A stretch of DNA of 64,000 nt, taken from the NCBI GenBank assembly GCA_020726505.1, contig JAHLEZ010000001.1, forward strand, positions 4,092,001-4,156,000, given 5' to 3'. The translations under genes were made by a program, and so were the position numbers. Positions within the stretch are counted from its first letter, which is position 1; each line of letters starts with the position of its first letter. Positions 23,267 through 34,530 of this stretch are shown in pieces. This DNA is from Leptodontidium sp. MPI-SDFR-AT-0119. Taxonomy: Eukaryota > Ascomycota > Leotiomycetes > Helotiales > Leptodontidiaceae. Below the pieces are notes generated by a model. That model had not been told where the DNA came from. It worked only from the letters and a program-made list of their open reading frames with translations, and did no database searches.

Positions 23267-24475
23267 AGTAGGAAGTTAGCAAGCCATTCTCTACCCTACT
23301 TGAGCAACGATTGCTAACATTGCAGTAGCTGAGCGACACAACGACGTGATGGGGAGGCAAAGATGTAGCGCTACAGCCATGCACTGGGCAAATACCGCTG
23401 CTACATCCTTGGACTTGTTTTCGGGAGTTCTCGGGGCTTTGTCACAGCAAAGTGCAATTAAGTCCTAGTCAGAGAGCATTACTGTAATGGCCTCAGCAAC
23501 TGAAGCTGTGAATGTCTTCAACTTGATCGGTGCCATTGGACAGCATTGGGGCTCCGTTTCTTGATAGGACTAAAAGATGCGACACATCCCTTGCTACGGC
23601 ATTGATGGAGGATTTTGTTCTGTACCAAAGGCAAATGAGGGCCTGATAGGAATGGCAAAGTTGCTTCTTTGGGTGGGATGATGGGACTGGGCCAGAATCA
23701 GTCAATAGGAAGCAAAGAGTAGATGATAAGACATTCAACCAAAAATAGCTTGCTGTGCTCGTGAGTTCTAGGTCTTGAATCGGGACTCTGTACCTACCTG
23801 TACCTACCTATGTGATTTCTCAACGGCCCAACTATCAAAATTGTGGAGGCTTGTCTTCCTGCTAACAAAGAAGCGGATGGCATCCGGTAAAAATGTATGA
23901 AGAGCATCTATGGAGCTCTTCAATAGCGGAAAAGGGGGGTAATATCCTGGGGATGAAGAGCATTTTGTGCAGTGATCGTCGAAGCTTGGCAGCGGCTGCA
24001 TTCTGTTAATATTGGGGGTTTTGGCCGTAATGTTGATGTGTTTCTTCGAGAGTTGAGGTTGAGACAGAGGCTAGAAGCGCCTTTGCAGTGTTCTTGCTCC
24101 ACTTCACCTTACTCAGGGGGTCCAGACAACCTCGCAATGGAATTTCCAAGGTTCCACCAATGAATTCTAGCAGCTGCAAGGTCGTGCGCCCCCCACTGTT
24201 GCCCACTGATGCCCAGGAGGTGTCCACTCCGCCCATGCCTCCGGTTTTTTGAGCATCACATGCAGCAGCAGATCAATATCCCAGCGGTCTCGTCCCTCTC
24301 GCCTGGCCTCGTCCCATCCTAACCCGCAAACCCGACTCGGCACACCTGCCCAGCCCAGACAGCTGCAGCAAACATCTGGCGGGGTCGGACTGCAGCCAAT
24401 ACTGCACTGTATGGATGGATTTGGCCGTGGGACATCGAGATGTTTAAATAGGAGCCAGCGATCCATCCCCCTCTG
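23267..24475. other. Intergenic, 1.2 kb
   Basis: Holds the 3' flank of the gene before and the glycerol kinase promoter. A TACCTACCTGTACCTACCTA microrepeat lies near 23791-23812. Just before the kinase the DNA is C-rich with many CCCCAC/CCCAG-type blocks that could serve carbon-catabolite regulation; this is not demonstrated. Confidence 0.5.
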
Positions 24476-26592
24476 ATGTTAGCACTATGTCATCGGCTTC
24501 CTCCCGTCTTCAGGTTGCGCAACGCTGTCGCTCTTGCCGTATCCCCCTCTTCCAACAGCTCGACCATCCCCGCGTTCATACTATCTTGCTTCTCCATATC
24601 AAGACCTCTCCGTCCTCTCTACTCAAAAGCAATTGCGAAATCGACAGGTAGCACAAATCCTACAAGGCTGTCTCACGGCCTCAGCCTCTCCTCTGTCAAC
24701 TTGCCACAAGAACAATCGCCCATCATGGATTCCATGCCAATTCGAACCCTCTCTACCCACGAACACGACTACCTGAAGATCGTAGAGCCTAGCACCGATG
24801 CCCAACATGTGGAGAACGTAGCAGAGGTTAAGACGGAGGGTGCCACGAGGCCGCATCTGCCACAGGGAGTCTCGGAAACTGACGAGGAAAAATTGAAGCA
24901 TTGGTTCATTGGAAGTATTGACTGTGGGACAACAAGTTCCAGATTTCTGATCTTCAATGGCGAGGGAAATCCAATTGCAAGCCACCAAATCGAATTCGAA
25001 AACATTTACCCGGATTCTGGGTAAGTGAATGGTTCCTGCCAATTTTCTCAATAGCACTGGCGACTTTCGCAACTTTCGAAATCAGACTTCAATAGTGTGC
25101 CAGAGCTAACGGTCCTCTGCAGATGGCACGAACATGATCCACAAGAACTCGTCGATTCCGTTGAAGAATGTATAGAAAAGGCAACTGAAAAATTTCTGAA
25201 GGAAGGGTACGAGAAGAGTCAAATCAAGGCTATTGGAATTACAAACCAAAGAGAAACTACTATCTGCTGGGACACGAACACCGGGGAGCCACTCTACAAT
25301 GCCATCGTTTGGCCCGATACTAGAACAACTTCCATTGTCCGCGAACTCAAGAACCGAGAAGGTGCAAACGAGCTCCAACAGCTCTGCGGATTGCCAATCT
25401 CGACATATCCTTCTAGTGTGAAGCTTCTTTGGTTATACCGCAATGTTGACGCGGTCAAGAAGGCATACGACGAAGGGCGACTTTCGTTCGGTACTGTCGA
25501 TACTTGGCTGATTTACAAGCTCAATGGGGGCAAGGAGGGCGGTATCCACGTTACAGATTCGAGCAATGCTTCCAGGACCATGTTCATGAATCTTCACACT
25601 CTTCAGTATGACGACAAGCTTCTCGAATTTTTCCAACTTGACCGGAAGAATATCACACTTCCCAAGATTGTTCCATCCTCGGATAGAGATGCTTTTGGTG
25701 CTCTGGCATCCACTGCTTTGAAGGGGATCAAGATCACAGGATGTCTTGGTGACCAATCAGCGGCATTGGTTGGCCAATGTGGGTTTTCTCCAGGAGAGGC
25801 AAAGAATACCTACGGAACCGGATGCTTCCTTCTCTACAATGTTGGTGACAAGCCTGTCATTTCAAAATATGGTCTTCTGGCTACTGTTGCATATGATTTT
25901 GGCGGTGGACGAAAGCCAATCTATGCTCTTGAGGGTAGTATCGCAGTGGCTGGATCTGGTGTCAAATTTTTGATGAACAATTTGGGCTTTATCAAACATT
26001 CTCATAAGATCACAGAACTGGCAGAGACGGTTGAAGACAACGGCGGCGTGGTTTTTGTTACTGCTTTCAGTGGTCTTTTTGCGCCTTACTGGATTGATGA
26101 TGCAAAGGGAACTCTCTGTAAGTTGCATTCCGGTCAAAATGAAGTGAGCACTGCTAATCTTATTTAGTTGGCATTACTGCACACACTCAGCGAGGTCACA
26201 TCGCCCGAGCAACTCTTGAAGCTACTTGCTACCAGACAAAAGCCATTCTCAACGCTATGGAGAAGGACTCAGGCCATAAGCTTGAGAAGCTTGCAGTCGA
26301 TGGAGGAATGTCGAATTCAAACCTGTGCATGCAAACGCAAGCAGATATTATTGGAATACCAGTCGATCGCCCTGTTATGCGGGAAACGACTGCCCTTGGA
26401 GCTGCGATTGCTGCTGGATTTGCCGTGGGCATTTGGAAGGAGTTTGACGAGCTCAAGGAAATCAATAAGGAAGACAGAACCATCTTCACGTCGAAAGTAG
26501 AGAAATCGAAGAGCGATGCTATGTTCAAGAAGTGGGAACAGGCTGTCGAAATGAGTAAGGGTTGGGTGTTGGATAACCCCAAAGAAGAGTAG
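24476..26592 (+). CDS. GUT1: Glycerol kinase (FGGY family) with long N-terminal extension
   Basis: ATP-dependent phosphorylation of glycerol to glycerol-3-phosphate, the first step of glycerol catabolism. Exons 24476-25020, 25123-26117 and 26168-26592 join to 654 aa. The catalytic core starts near residue 140 with the phosphate-binding [17 protein letters not shown]. It continues with [23 protein letters not shown], the FGGY-signature-like stretches [11 protein letters not shown] and [17 protein letters not shown], and [18 protein letters not shown]...[13 protein letters not shown] near the C-terminus. Key nucleotide-binding blocks are present. The first 83 residues are Ser/Arg/Leu-rich with few acids, which resembles a mitochondrial presequence; in-frame ATGs at 24725 and 24737 would give a cytosolic form near the usual fungal length. 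Intron 1 is 102 nt, the other 50 nt. Confidence 0.95.
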
Positions 26593-27025
26593 TGGATGAA
26601 GACCAACTCGTGGGTCTGGAGTAATGTGATTAACGGTGAATATCTGGATAGAAAGAAGTTAATGTTTTTAGAGTTTCTGTACAGTGGGAGGCGAAATCGG
26701 CGTCGTTGTTTTATTTACACATTGTAATTATGTTTAGCGAGGTCCGCTTTTAGACTATTACAGCAATATACCAAGGTAGCTAGCTGTGCTGCATGCCTAT
26801 CAAGAGCTGCCAAATTGGAAGTGTACGATTTAAAACCCCAATTTGCTTAGATGGAGAGGGCTTCTGCATGTCCCAACTGCGGTAGCATGCCGATATGTTG
26901 TGCACTTACTCTCTTGTCGACCGTCGTGTAGTCTGTTTTTGTAAAAGCCAGCCAATTTCCGCACCGAGGTCGCATCTCACTAGCTATATCATATCCTTGT
27001 CACTAGAGTAATCTTTCTCTCTCGT
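26593..27025. other. Intergenic, 0.4 kb
   Basis: 3' flank of glycerol kinase. No gene seen. Confidence 0.6.
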
Positions 27026-27530
27026 CTATGGCCTCTCATCCCTCCTATTTAACGAACCGTTGATCCTCCTTTGATCCGTGGTCCCCTTCCTCGTCTGACA
27101 ACATCTCGGCAGGGCAAGTACCTTCTTCCCAATATAATCCGCAGGATCGATATCAAGACAGCTATACTTGTTTGCATATATGCCCCTATCATTTTCGATT
27201 TCCATGATGTTGATCTGCAGGACTTCTGGATCCGCATCGTCAACGGGCATGAGGTGATCGAAAGTGATCCCATAATAACCAATCATACTTTGAATACGGA
27301 TCCATGTTAGTGTTGAGTACGATCCAAGAGACAAGCAATTTGTAAAGTAATCAATCACATACACGTGCGGTCTAGCCTCTACTAGCCAACCTGTGTATTC
27401 ATCACGAACGATCATGTCCCCAGGGACATCAGGCTACACCTCTCGGTGATATATGGTTTGAAAAGCCAGCTTCGCCAGCTCGGGGCCACCTGGTAATGGA
27501 AATGTAGGTGAGTGATCAGCTGTGTACCAG
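27026..27530 (-). pseudogene. Possible gene remnant, open frame with an internal TAG
   Basis: A minus-strand frame of about 129 codons (27026-27415) has protein-like composition (VYVIDYFTNCLSLGSY, YYGITFDHLMPVDDADP, IDPADYIGKKVLALPRC). The same frame continues upstream through a TAG at 27434-27436 into WYTADHSPTFPLPGGP. A simple in-phase intron that removes the stop was not found. The family was not recognised. It may be a decayed gene, a gene with a missed splice, or a chance ORF; it lies tail-side of the gene at 27778. Confidence 0.25.
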
Positions 27531-27777
27531 GAAACTTTTGGAAGCAGCTTTCGGATTGCTAACAAAGGCCCTTCGATTTGGATTCAAAGAGGCTAGTCTG
27601 GAGATGGCAGATGGAGCCGGTGGTGGGGGTTTTGATGGCATGGTGGGATGTAGAGTGGAAGAGCTGGTTGGTCCAAGGGTGGCGGATGGAAGCAGTGAAT
27701 GTTGTATTTGTGTGCCGGGTTCGTCAGGCATGGAATATCGGGGAGAGACATTGTACCGGACCGACAAACGAGATTGA

Positions 27778-28665
27778 TTAGGGTCCTCTGAAACGCCCCC
27801 GCGCTTCCCTCTCCCTCAATTCCCTAGCCTTTCGCATTCTCTCAAGCATAGCTTCGGGGATGTATTTATTCTGCGGAGCTCCACTTCTTGCCTTGATCCA
27901 ATTCTCTCTATCCATGACCTGAATCGTACCATCTGCATCTACTTGAACCATGAACTCCGTCGCAAATACAGATGGATAGCCACGCGCGACCCGTTTCGCC
28001 ATGAGGATATCCTCACGTAAGCTCAAAAGCCATGGATGTACCGCTAACCCCATCATCAGCATAACTCACCCCACCTTACCAACGATGTCAAACTTACCAC
28101 TGACAAAATCCAGAATGGTAACGAATTGGAATCCTTCAGCTGGCTTTACCTCTAATTTCACGTTTTTATTGATAGGTCTTTCTTCCCCACAACAAGAAAC
28201 CAGCCACTCCGTGTCGGAGTCCTCTTCCCAGCTCCCATCTTCATGCATTTCTGACGCGAACGGCCGATCTGTATCGCTCATCTCCCCATACGTGACATAC
28301 TCCGCCCATGGATGCTCTCTATGCCACCCCATCCATTCTTCATGATACTGTTGAAGACGATACACCAAGGCCCGGACAGACGACACTTTGGGTGTAGTAA
28401 GGGCAAGTTGGCAAATCTCGTGCCACGTGCCGCTGCTGCCCCCTGACGGGTCTGGTTGGAACAGTAGCTCGAGAGAGTCCGGGGTCAGGGCGGTCTTCAT
28501 GACTGATATCGCGGAAAGAAAGTCTCCTTCTAAAGACCAGAACAGACGACGAGTAGCGTCTACGAAGCGGACGGGAAGACCGTCGCCTCGAAGGTCGCTC
28601 ATTGAGGGGCAAGGCGGTTCGCCGGCCTGGGAAGACTGCGATGTCGGCGTTGGAATTGTTGACAT
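27778..28665 (-). CDS. Hypothetical protein (277 aa)
   Basis: Two exons on the minus strand, 28098-28665 and 27778-28043. The 54-nt intron starts at a consensus GTAAGT, contains GCTGATG and ends TTAG; a nearer GTAAGG donor would leave only 36 nt and was discarded. The N-terminus is Thr/Ser/Pro-rich. The middle contains FVDATRRLFWSLEGDF, a Leu-rich helix (SVRALVYRLQQYHEEWMGW), an acidic loop and CCGEE. The second exon carries VHPWLLSLREDILMAKRVA and VMDRENWIKARSG. The C-terminus is a long Arg/Glu helix (PEAMLERMRKARELREREA). It lacks a signal peptide or membrane segment and is likely soluble. Family not recognised. Confidence 0.75.
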
Positions 28666-29230
28666 TGTGCAGAAAATTTAATGCTCTCGATCCTCGAATT
28701 GCGATGCTTGGGCGATGATCAAGGTATGGTCAATAGGCGACAGCAAACAATGAACTGTCGATGTTGCGTCGTTGGAAGCAGACCGAGAATGGCCTCTCTC
28801 TTACATACCCAGCATACAGCCGACAGTGGTTGTCAGGACTCCGTGCGCACGGGCCAACCTTGTCAAAACCCTTGTAAAGCCGAACCAGCACTTTGTAGCA
28901 TTGACACATGCAAATAAATCCAAACAACGTCAGCGTCTCACCCGCTCTAATTAGAATTTCTTCCTGCGCGTGACATCTATTTTGTAAACTTCCCCGGAGT
29001 CTTTCAATGTGGAGTATTTCCATGTGACAATGGGGATCATGGGCTAGTCGCTCAGCCAATCAACTCGTCCTTCAGGATACCTCGGCAGCTTTCGAGACAG
29101 GCTGGGGAAAGAATCCACTACTCGGCCATAACTTCTCTCTCTCCTGCTCATAAACCTCTTTCTTCCTCCCAAAATCGCTCTTGATATCCTCTTGCATACC
29201 TCCGAATTTTCATCTTACACGTTGTTCAAT
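28666..29230. other. Divergent spacer between the 28665 gene and thiolase, 0.56 kb
   Basis: Promoter region for both flanking genes. No ORF of interest. An oleate-type CGG-N-CCG element could be expected before a beta-oxidation gene; I did not find a clear copy. Confidence 0.5.
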
Positions 29231-30682
29231 ATGTCTGCAGGTAGGATGCTTTCGAAGAGAGATTCAGTGAGGGAGGCGAGGCTGACAATGAATCGTAGCA
29301 AACCAACGCCTTACTCAGGTCTCTGGCCACCTCGCTGGCTCGCAGAGCAAGACCTCCCCTACAGGAAGCAGTGGCCGAGCCAACATTCTTAAGAAGAACC
29401 CAGATGATGTTGGTCCATGAACTCCAAGATACATAGAACAACATGTACTGACAGCTCTCAGATTGTTGTGACAGCATGCCTACGAACAGCATTCACAAAG
29501 GGCGGAAAGGGTGGCTTCAAAGACACAGCTGCGGCAGATATGCTAGTCGGCGCCTTCAAATCCCTCATCGAGCGCTCGAAGATCGACCCTGCTTTGGTTG
29601 AGGATATCGCTGTTGGCTCTGTGCTGCCACCAGGAGGAGGTGCTACGGAATTCCGGGCTGCTGCCCTCGCGGCGGGTTTCCCAGTATCTGCTGCGGTCAA
29701 GAGTTTGAACAGACAGTGCTCGTCTGGCCTACAGGCTTGTGTGGATATCGCAAATGCGATTAGCGCGGGCATGATTGAGGTTGGTGTTGGAGCTGGTGTT
29801 GAGAGCATGAGCTTGCAATATGGGTGCGTTGTTTTTCTATTTAGGATTTGTGTACTTATGCTAATCATTTACTCATTTTGCAGACCCGGTGCTGTCACTG
29901 AATTCTCCGAGCTCCTCGAATCACACCCCGAATCTGCGAACTGCAAGGTCCCCATGGGTGTTCTGTCCGAGCAGATGGCCAAAGACCGTGGCGTGAGCCG
30001 CAAGGTCCAAGATGCTTTCGCTGCCAGCTCATACCAGAAGGCTCTCAAGGCACAGGAAGCTGGGCTTTTTGATGAGGAGATTGCCCCTCTCAAGGTCAAG
30101 TGGGAGGACCCAAAGACTGGCGAGACAAAAGAGATCACTGTCGCTAAAGACGATGGTGTTCGACCTGGTATCACAGCCGAGAGCTTGGGCAAGATCAAAC
30201 CCGCTTTTGCCAAAGATGGTTCTATCCACGCTGGTAACGCCAGTCAGATCTCTGACGGCGCTGCTGCTGTTCTCCTCATGAAGCGCTCTACTGCTGAACG
30301 TCTCGGCCAGACCATCCTCGGCAAATACGTCGCTGCTTCCGTAGCTGGTGTTGCACCTCTGCTCATGGGTATTGGCCCATGGGCTGCTATCCCCAAGGTC
30401 TTCGAGAAGACCGGCATCAACAAGGATGATGTTGATATCTTCGAGATCAACGAGGCGTTCGCTTCTCAATGTGTTTGGTGTGCAAATGAGTTGGGGATTG
30501 ATGAGAAGAAGATCAACCCCAAGGGTGGAGCTATTGCCTTTGGTCATCCGCTTGGGTGCACCGGTGCTAGACAGGTCAGTACGCTACTCTATGAGTTGAG
30601 GAGGACTGGCCAGAAGGTTGGAGTTACGAGTATGTGCGTTGGAACTGGTATGGGTATGGCTGCTGTTTGGGTTGCGGAATAG
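29231..30682 (+). CDS. POT1: Peroxisomal 3-ketoacyl-CoA thiolase (acetyl-CoA C-acyltransferase) with PTS2
   Basis: Last step of beta-oxidation: thiolytic cleavage of 3-ketoacyl-CoA. Exons are 29231-29240, 29299-29408, 29462-29823 and 29884-30682, giving 426 aa. The first exon is only 10 nt. The third intron (60 nt) leaves the frame open, so a naive ORF would read through it. Splicing exon 1 to 2 yields RLTQVSGHL at residues 7-15, an exact R-L-x5-H-L peroxisomal targeting signal 2. Catalytic features are intact: nucleophile Cys in SLNRQCSSGLQA, NEAFA, GHPLGCTGARQ with the active His, and CVGTGMG with the second Cys. The second intron uses a weaker GTTGGT donor; it was chosen because it gives NPDD-IVVTACLRT, the standard thiolase sequence. 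Confidence 0.96.
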
Positions 30683-31869
30683 GGGATCTGAGGCGAAGAA
30701 ATGAATGTATGATTATGATAGATTGGTAGAACACCTTGAATTGGAGAATGGATTTGTTGAAACAGTGTGGTTTGGTTATGAGAGTGCACTCCGGGTATCG
30801 GAGATATTCTTTGCTTTTCACTTAGCCTAAGTTATTTACAGGCTTCGTATTTGCAGGCTGAGTGAGTAGAGTGGATCAACTCATCTACCTTGGCACTTCA
30901 CCAACTGCGATGAATGAGTTTATCTTTATATTCTTAGCAGTCACTAACTTGAGAGACATTCCTTGTGTCTTCTCCCTGATACCCACCTACTTAGAGCAGC
31001 TTCGTAAGATAATACTGTTCCGTGTTTACCCATGTATATCTGAAAGTGGGAGTCATCTGGGGGGTGGATCTGCATCTCTTGGAGGGGTAACAGGTAAGGC
31101 TGGACTGGGCTGGGCTGGGTGTAATCAGGTTGCTGTACATAGAAGTTGAGAATCAGGAGATTTGAATGATTTACGGCCACTACGGAACGAGTTAGAAATC
31201 ATACAGTATCTTGGAAGAGTAGGTATTCCTAAGACTATTGAATTTTACACCCACTTGCAGCGTGCTAAATACCTCATCTGACCTGGAATTCGATACCTAC
31301 TACTTCTCAACCTAACCTGACCCCCGTACCAACCGTAATCTCGAGATCCACTTGTGCTTTCGTTATCGCTTATCGGCCACGCTAGCCAGCACGCTACTCC
31401 TCATCGGCGGCAGCCTTCACTTCACCCCTCCTTCATTCATTCCTCTGAACCTCAACCATACTTCCAGTCCCTTCCTGTACAACACTTCCATCTGCAAGAA
31501 ACTCTTGCTCTCTGTGCATGCCCGCTCCCGTCTCTTTGAGCTCCAGCAACCAGTTGGAGTCGCGATCTACTTCTGCTTCCTGAAACATCACATCTCCAGC
31601 TCCAACTCTGACGAGGGACGCCCGGACTTGACTTGAGTCTTGACGAACAGGCAGCCAGCGCTTCAGGCAGGACCAACCTTGGTACACTTGCCCTTCCTAC
31701 CTCCGCACGCCATCGGCACCCGAGGGAGTATTCTATTGTGACTATAACTACGTAGGCCTTTTTCCTTTCTTCGTCTCGTCGTCTTCGTTCACTTCGTCTT
31801 CGTTACCTTCGGGAGCCTTACCAACCACGTCGTCGTGGAGGCATGTCCTGATCCAGCAAGGCTAACAAC
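30683..31869. other. Intergenic, 1.2 kb
   Basis: 3' flank of thiolase and a long pyrimidine-rich leader (CTTC/TCGTC repeats, about 31755-31830) for the next gene. No coding evidence. Confidence 0.55.
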
Positions 31870-34530
31870 ATGCCCTCCTCCCAGAGTGACCTCCCTTCTT
31901 CTCGAGATCTACCCACATCGGCCGAAGCTTCTTCAGCTCTGCTACGGTTTCCTGCACCGGCTGCAGACGAGAGAGTAAGTTGCTGGGTCGAAAGCATAAC
32001 CGCAGCGAACATGTCAGCCCGCGGCGAGATCCCGTCCGAAGAGGGCATCCTCGGCGAGTCTGCCTATGAGTTCATCGACACAGACGAAGAAAGCCGTGAC
32101 GATAATGCCACAGAGTCCGTTGCCTCCACTGATTACGGACGTCCAGATGACGTTGCGAGCCTCGGAGACACTGAGGGAGACGAGAGTGGAGATGAGGATA
32201 ACCCAGGCACATCATCAATCCCAGCTCTCCCAGGTCTTGATCATGCCGTTGAGCAAGCTTTCAATACACCTACAATAGGCCGCAGTTCTGCAGTCTTGCT
32301 CGACGATCTTGACAGGCCTCTCACTCAGTCTATCGAATTCGAAGAGCCATACAACCTCGGTGCCGAGACCGTCTCTGTCAAACATACTGTCACAGACCTC
32401 AACGAAGAACAAACGGCGAATGCTCTCAAGGGAATGTCACTCCAAGACCAACCCAAACGTATCGTCGTCACCATTCGGCAGACGATGACCAAGCAAGGTC
32501 TCTCGACTCGGGACCCTCTTCGAATCCTCTACGTTGGTAGTCACTCTGCCAAACAAGATGTCATCCACAAGATTGCTAGCTCTGTCACTGCTTCTGTGGA
32601 AGGTGGCAAGCGTGCACAACGCCTTCGTCAGTCTACCTCTCAACTCTACAATGTTGTTCCGGTGTCTGCCTTTGGTTCCGAGCGAACTCCTGAGATCGAG
32701 CTCATGCACTCTTCTGGATATCAAATTAAGGTTGAGGACTGCACTTTTGCACAGAACTTGAAGTTCGAGGATGTCCCAGAGAAGCCGGATGTGATTAAGT
32801 TGACTCTTGACGACAACTTTGCATACCACTCGGTTCCTGAAGGACAAGGATTCATGGTTGAGCCTCACTGGGAGTTACCCCATGTGGCAATCTTCTACTG
32901 CTCCGATGGAGATGACATTGAGGCACGGAGAACAAGAACTATTGCTAGAAAGTTCATGAGTCGCCATGCTATTCCTTCGATCGTCATCTCACACAAGCAG
33001 CTCTTCGAGCGGGGACAATGTATGTCACTGGACCAGCATTCTATTCACATGTGCTTGGAGTCGAGAGATCCCAATGGAAGAGGCAACATCATCCACCAAA
33101 GGCTCCCCATTGATTTGGCCTCTTTCTTGAACATCGACGCCCGGCAGATGAACAGAAATCTGGCATATCTCACTGGCCTCCATGAGCCTCTTGATTCTGT
33201 TTCAGCACAGAATGTGGCTAAGAAGACGAATCCAAGTGTCACCAATCCTCAAGATCTGGAGAAGACTTCGTACAGCATTGCCGATAGCGTCAACTTCATC
33301 CGCAATCGAAATGGAGCGGCATTGTGGCGAGCTATCCTGCCAGTGGGAATGTTGCTCTTGAGCGTCTTCGTAGCAGTCTTTACTGGTATTCCAAGCTATC
33401 GCTTCTCTCGAGTCGCTCCAGCACCAGCCATATCGATCAATAGCAAGATCATTCCTGCGGTCTCAATATCCTCTACGGCCTCGATGACTTCGTCTGCCCC
33501 TCCACCGAGCATTACGTCTGTCACTACTTCCTTGCTAGCAAAGACAACAGTCAAAACAGTTACAGTCACACAATCCATTGCACTGGCACCTGGGCCAAAC
33601 AGCCTCTCTGTGGTGCCTTCGATGGAGATTGGAAAGGTTCCAACCCCTGCTCCTTCCTCGAAGTCGTCCAACAAGTCCTACGTTTGCACGGCCGAACTGC
33701 TAGGAGACAGGGAGATCTTGATCCGCATTCCTTCGGCCACCAAACTTAGCTGGCTTGCAAAGGAAGCTATGTCTGTCAACATCACAAGGAACAATGCCAC
33801 GGTAGATACGGAGAGAGCTTACAGCTCCGATGAAGGAATCGTCCTCCTCTTACCTAAAAAGGATGCCTATGGAGTTCTCAACATTTCAATCATCACTTCC
33901 AAGAAGCCGAGAGTCAACGAGACTTTCCAGGTTGATTTTGGATCTACCGCATCTTGGCAATCTTTCTTGAGCAAGTTTTCGTCATATTTGCCAGAAGATG
34001 CTATCATTGATTCTCAATTATTCTCCCGTCTTTTCGAACCTGCCGAACACATGGCCGAAGATACTCTTCATCAATTACAATCGGCTGCACGTGTGATCGA
34101 GGACGTTGGAAAGGCAGCAATCGATCAAGCGGCCACAGCTGGCGAAGGTCTCACTGGAGTAGCTAAATCTTTGTCTCTCGAAGCTACTAAGCGCACAGCT
34201 ATCTTGACCAAGGAGGTTGGCATTCAGCTTGCGGAGATCAGAGCACAGGTGTCCAAGAAGATTGAGTCCGCTCAACACATCCGGGAGCCATTCGACGAAG
34301 GGCTTGTCAAGGCTCAGATTCAATCTAAACTTCTGTGGTTGAAGCTTCAGGGCAAGGATGCTGAGTATCAAGAATACCAGCGAAGAGCTTCGAAGTTGAC
34401 TCGTGGCAAGACTGAGAAATCTCAAAGGTCTCAGAAGGCTGCAGCTGCAGAGAAGAAGAAGGCCGATCGCTTGGCACAGAAAGCTGCCAAGAAGGCAGCC
34501 AGGAAGGCGGGGAAGAAGGTACGAACATAA
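31870..34530 (+). CDS. Large single-pass membrane protein, unknown function (886 codons, intronless)
   Basis: One uninterrupted frame; an in-frame ATG at 32011 (MSARGEIPSEEG) is a credible alternative start. The N-terminal 170 residues are acidic and Ser-rich. Residues about 195-440 look globular (RIVVTIRQTM, LRILYVGSHSAKQDVIHKIA, LPHVAIFYCSDGDD, HAIPSIVISHKQLF), with alpha/beta character. A transmembrane helix follows at about 488-508 (AILPVGMLLLSVFVAVFTGI). After it comes a Ser/Thr-rich, mucin-like stretch, a beta-rich segment with N-x-S/T sequons (SVNITRNNATV, VLNISIIT, RVNETF), and then a long amphipathic helix and Lys/Ala-rich tail (AAAAEKKKADRLAQKAAKKA). The Ser/Thr and sequon-rich part suggests the C-terminal side is lumenal or extracellular, though the basic tail argues against a simple topology. 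I cannot name the family. Confidence 0.85.
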   Translation: MPSSQSDLPSSRDLPTSAEASSALLRFPAPAADERVSCWVESITAANMSARGEIPSEEGILGESAYEFIDTDEESRDDNATESVASTDYGRPDDVASLGDTEGDESGDEDNPGTSSIPALPGLDHAVEQAFNTPTIGRSSAVLLDDLDRPLTQSIEFEEPYNLGAETVSVKHTVTDLNEEQTANALKGMSLQDQPKRIVVTIRQTMTKQGLSTRDPLRILYVGSHSAKQDVIHKIASSVTASVEGGKRAQRLRQSTSQLYNVVPVSAFGSERTPEIELMHSSGYQIKVEDCTFAQNLKFEDVPEKPDVIKLTLDDNFAYHSVPEGQGFMVEPHWELPHVAIFYCSDGDDIEARRTRTIARKFMSRHAIPSIVISHKQLFERGQCMSLDQHSIHMCLESRDPNGRGNIIHQRLPIDLASFLNIDARQMNRNLAYLTGLHEPLDSVSAQNVAKKTNPSVTNPQDLEKTSYSIADSVNFIRNRNGAALWRAILPVGMLLLSVFVAVFTGIPSYRFSRVAPAPAISINSKIIPAVSISSTASMTSSAPPPSITSVTTSLLAKTTVKTVTVTQSIALAPGPNSLSVVPSMEIGKVPTPAPSSKSSNKSYVCTAELLGDREILIRIPSATKLSWLAKEAMSVNITRNNATVDTERAYSSDEGIVLLLPKKDAYGVLNISIITSKKPRVNETFQVDFGSTASWQSFLSKFSSYLPEDAIIDSQLFSRLFEPAEHMAEDTLHQLQSAARVIEDVGKAAIDQAATAGEGLTGVAKSLSLEATKRTAILTKEVGIQLAEIRAQVSKKIESAQHIREPFDEGLVKAQIQSKLLWLKLQGKDAEYQEYQRRASKLTRGKTEKSQRSQKAAAAEKKKADRLAQKAAKKAARKAGKKVRT

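Noticed and set aside
28044..28079. Alternative 36-nt intron in the 27778-28665 gene
   Set aside because: It is shorter than any other intron in the window. An upstream consensus GTAAGT in the same phase gives a normal 54-nt intron.
29824..29883. Thiolase read as a single exon through 29824-29883
   Set aside because: The 60-nt intron happens to keep the frame open, but it would insert 20 hydrophobic residues between QYG and PGAVTEF, a conserved thiolase segment. Donor and acceptor are good.
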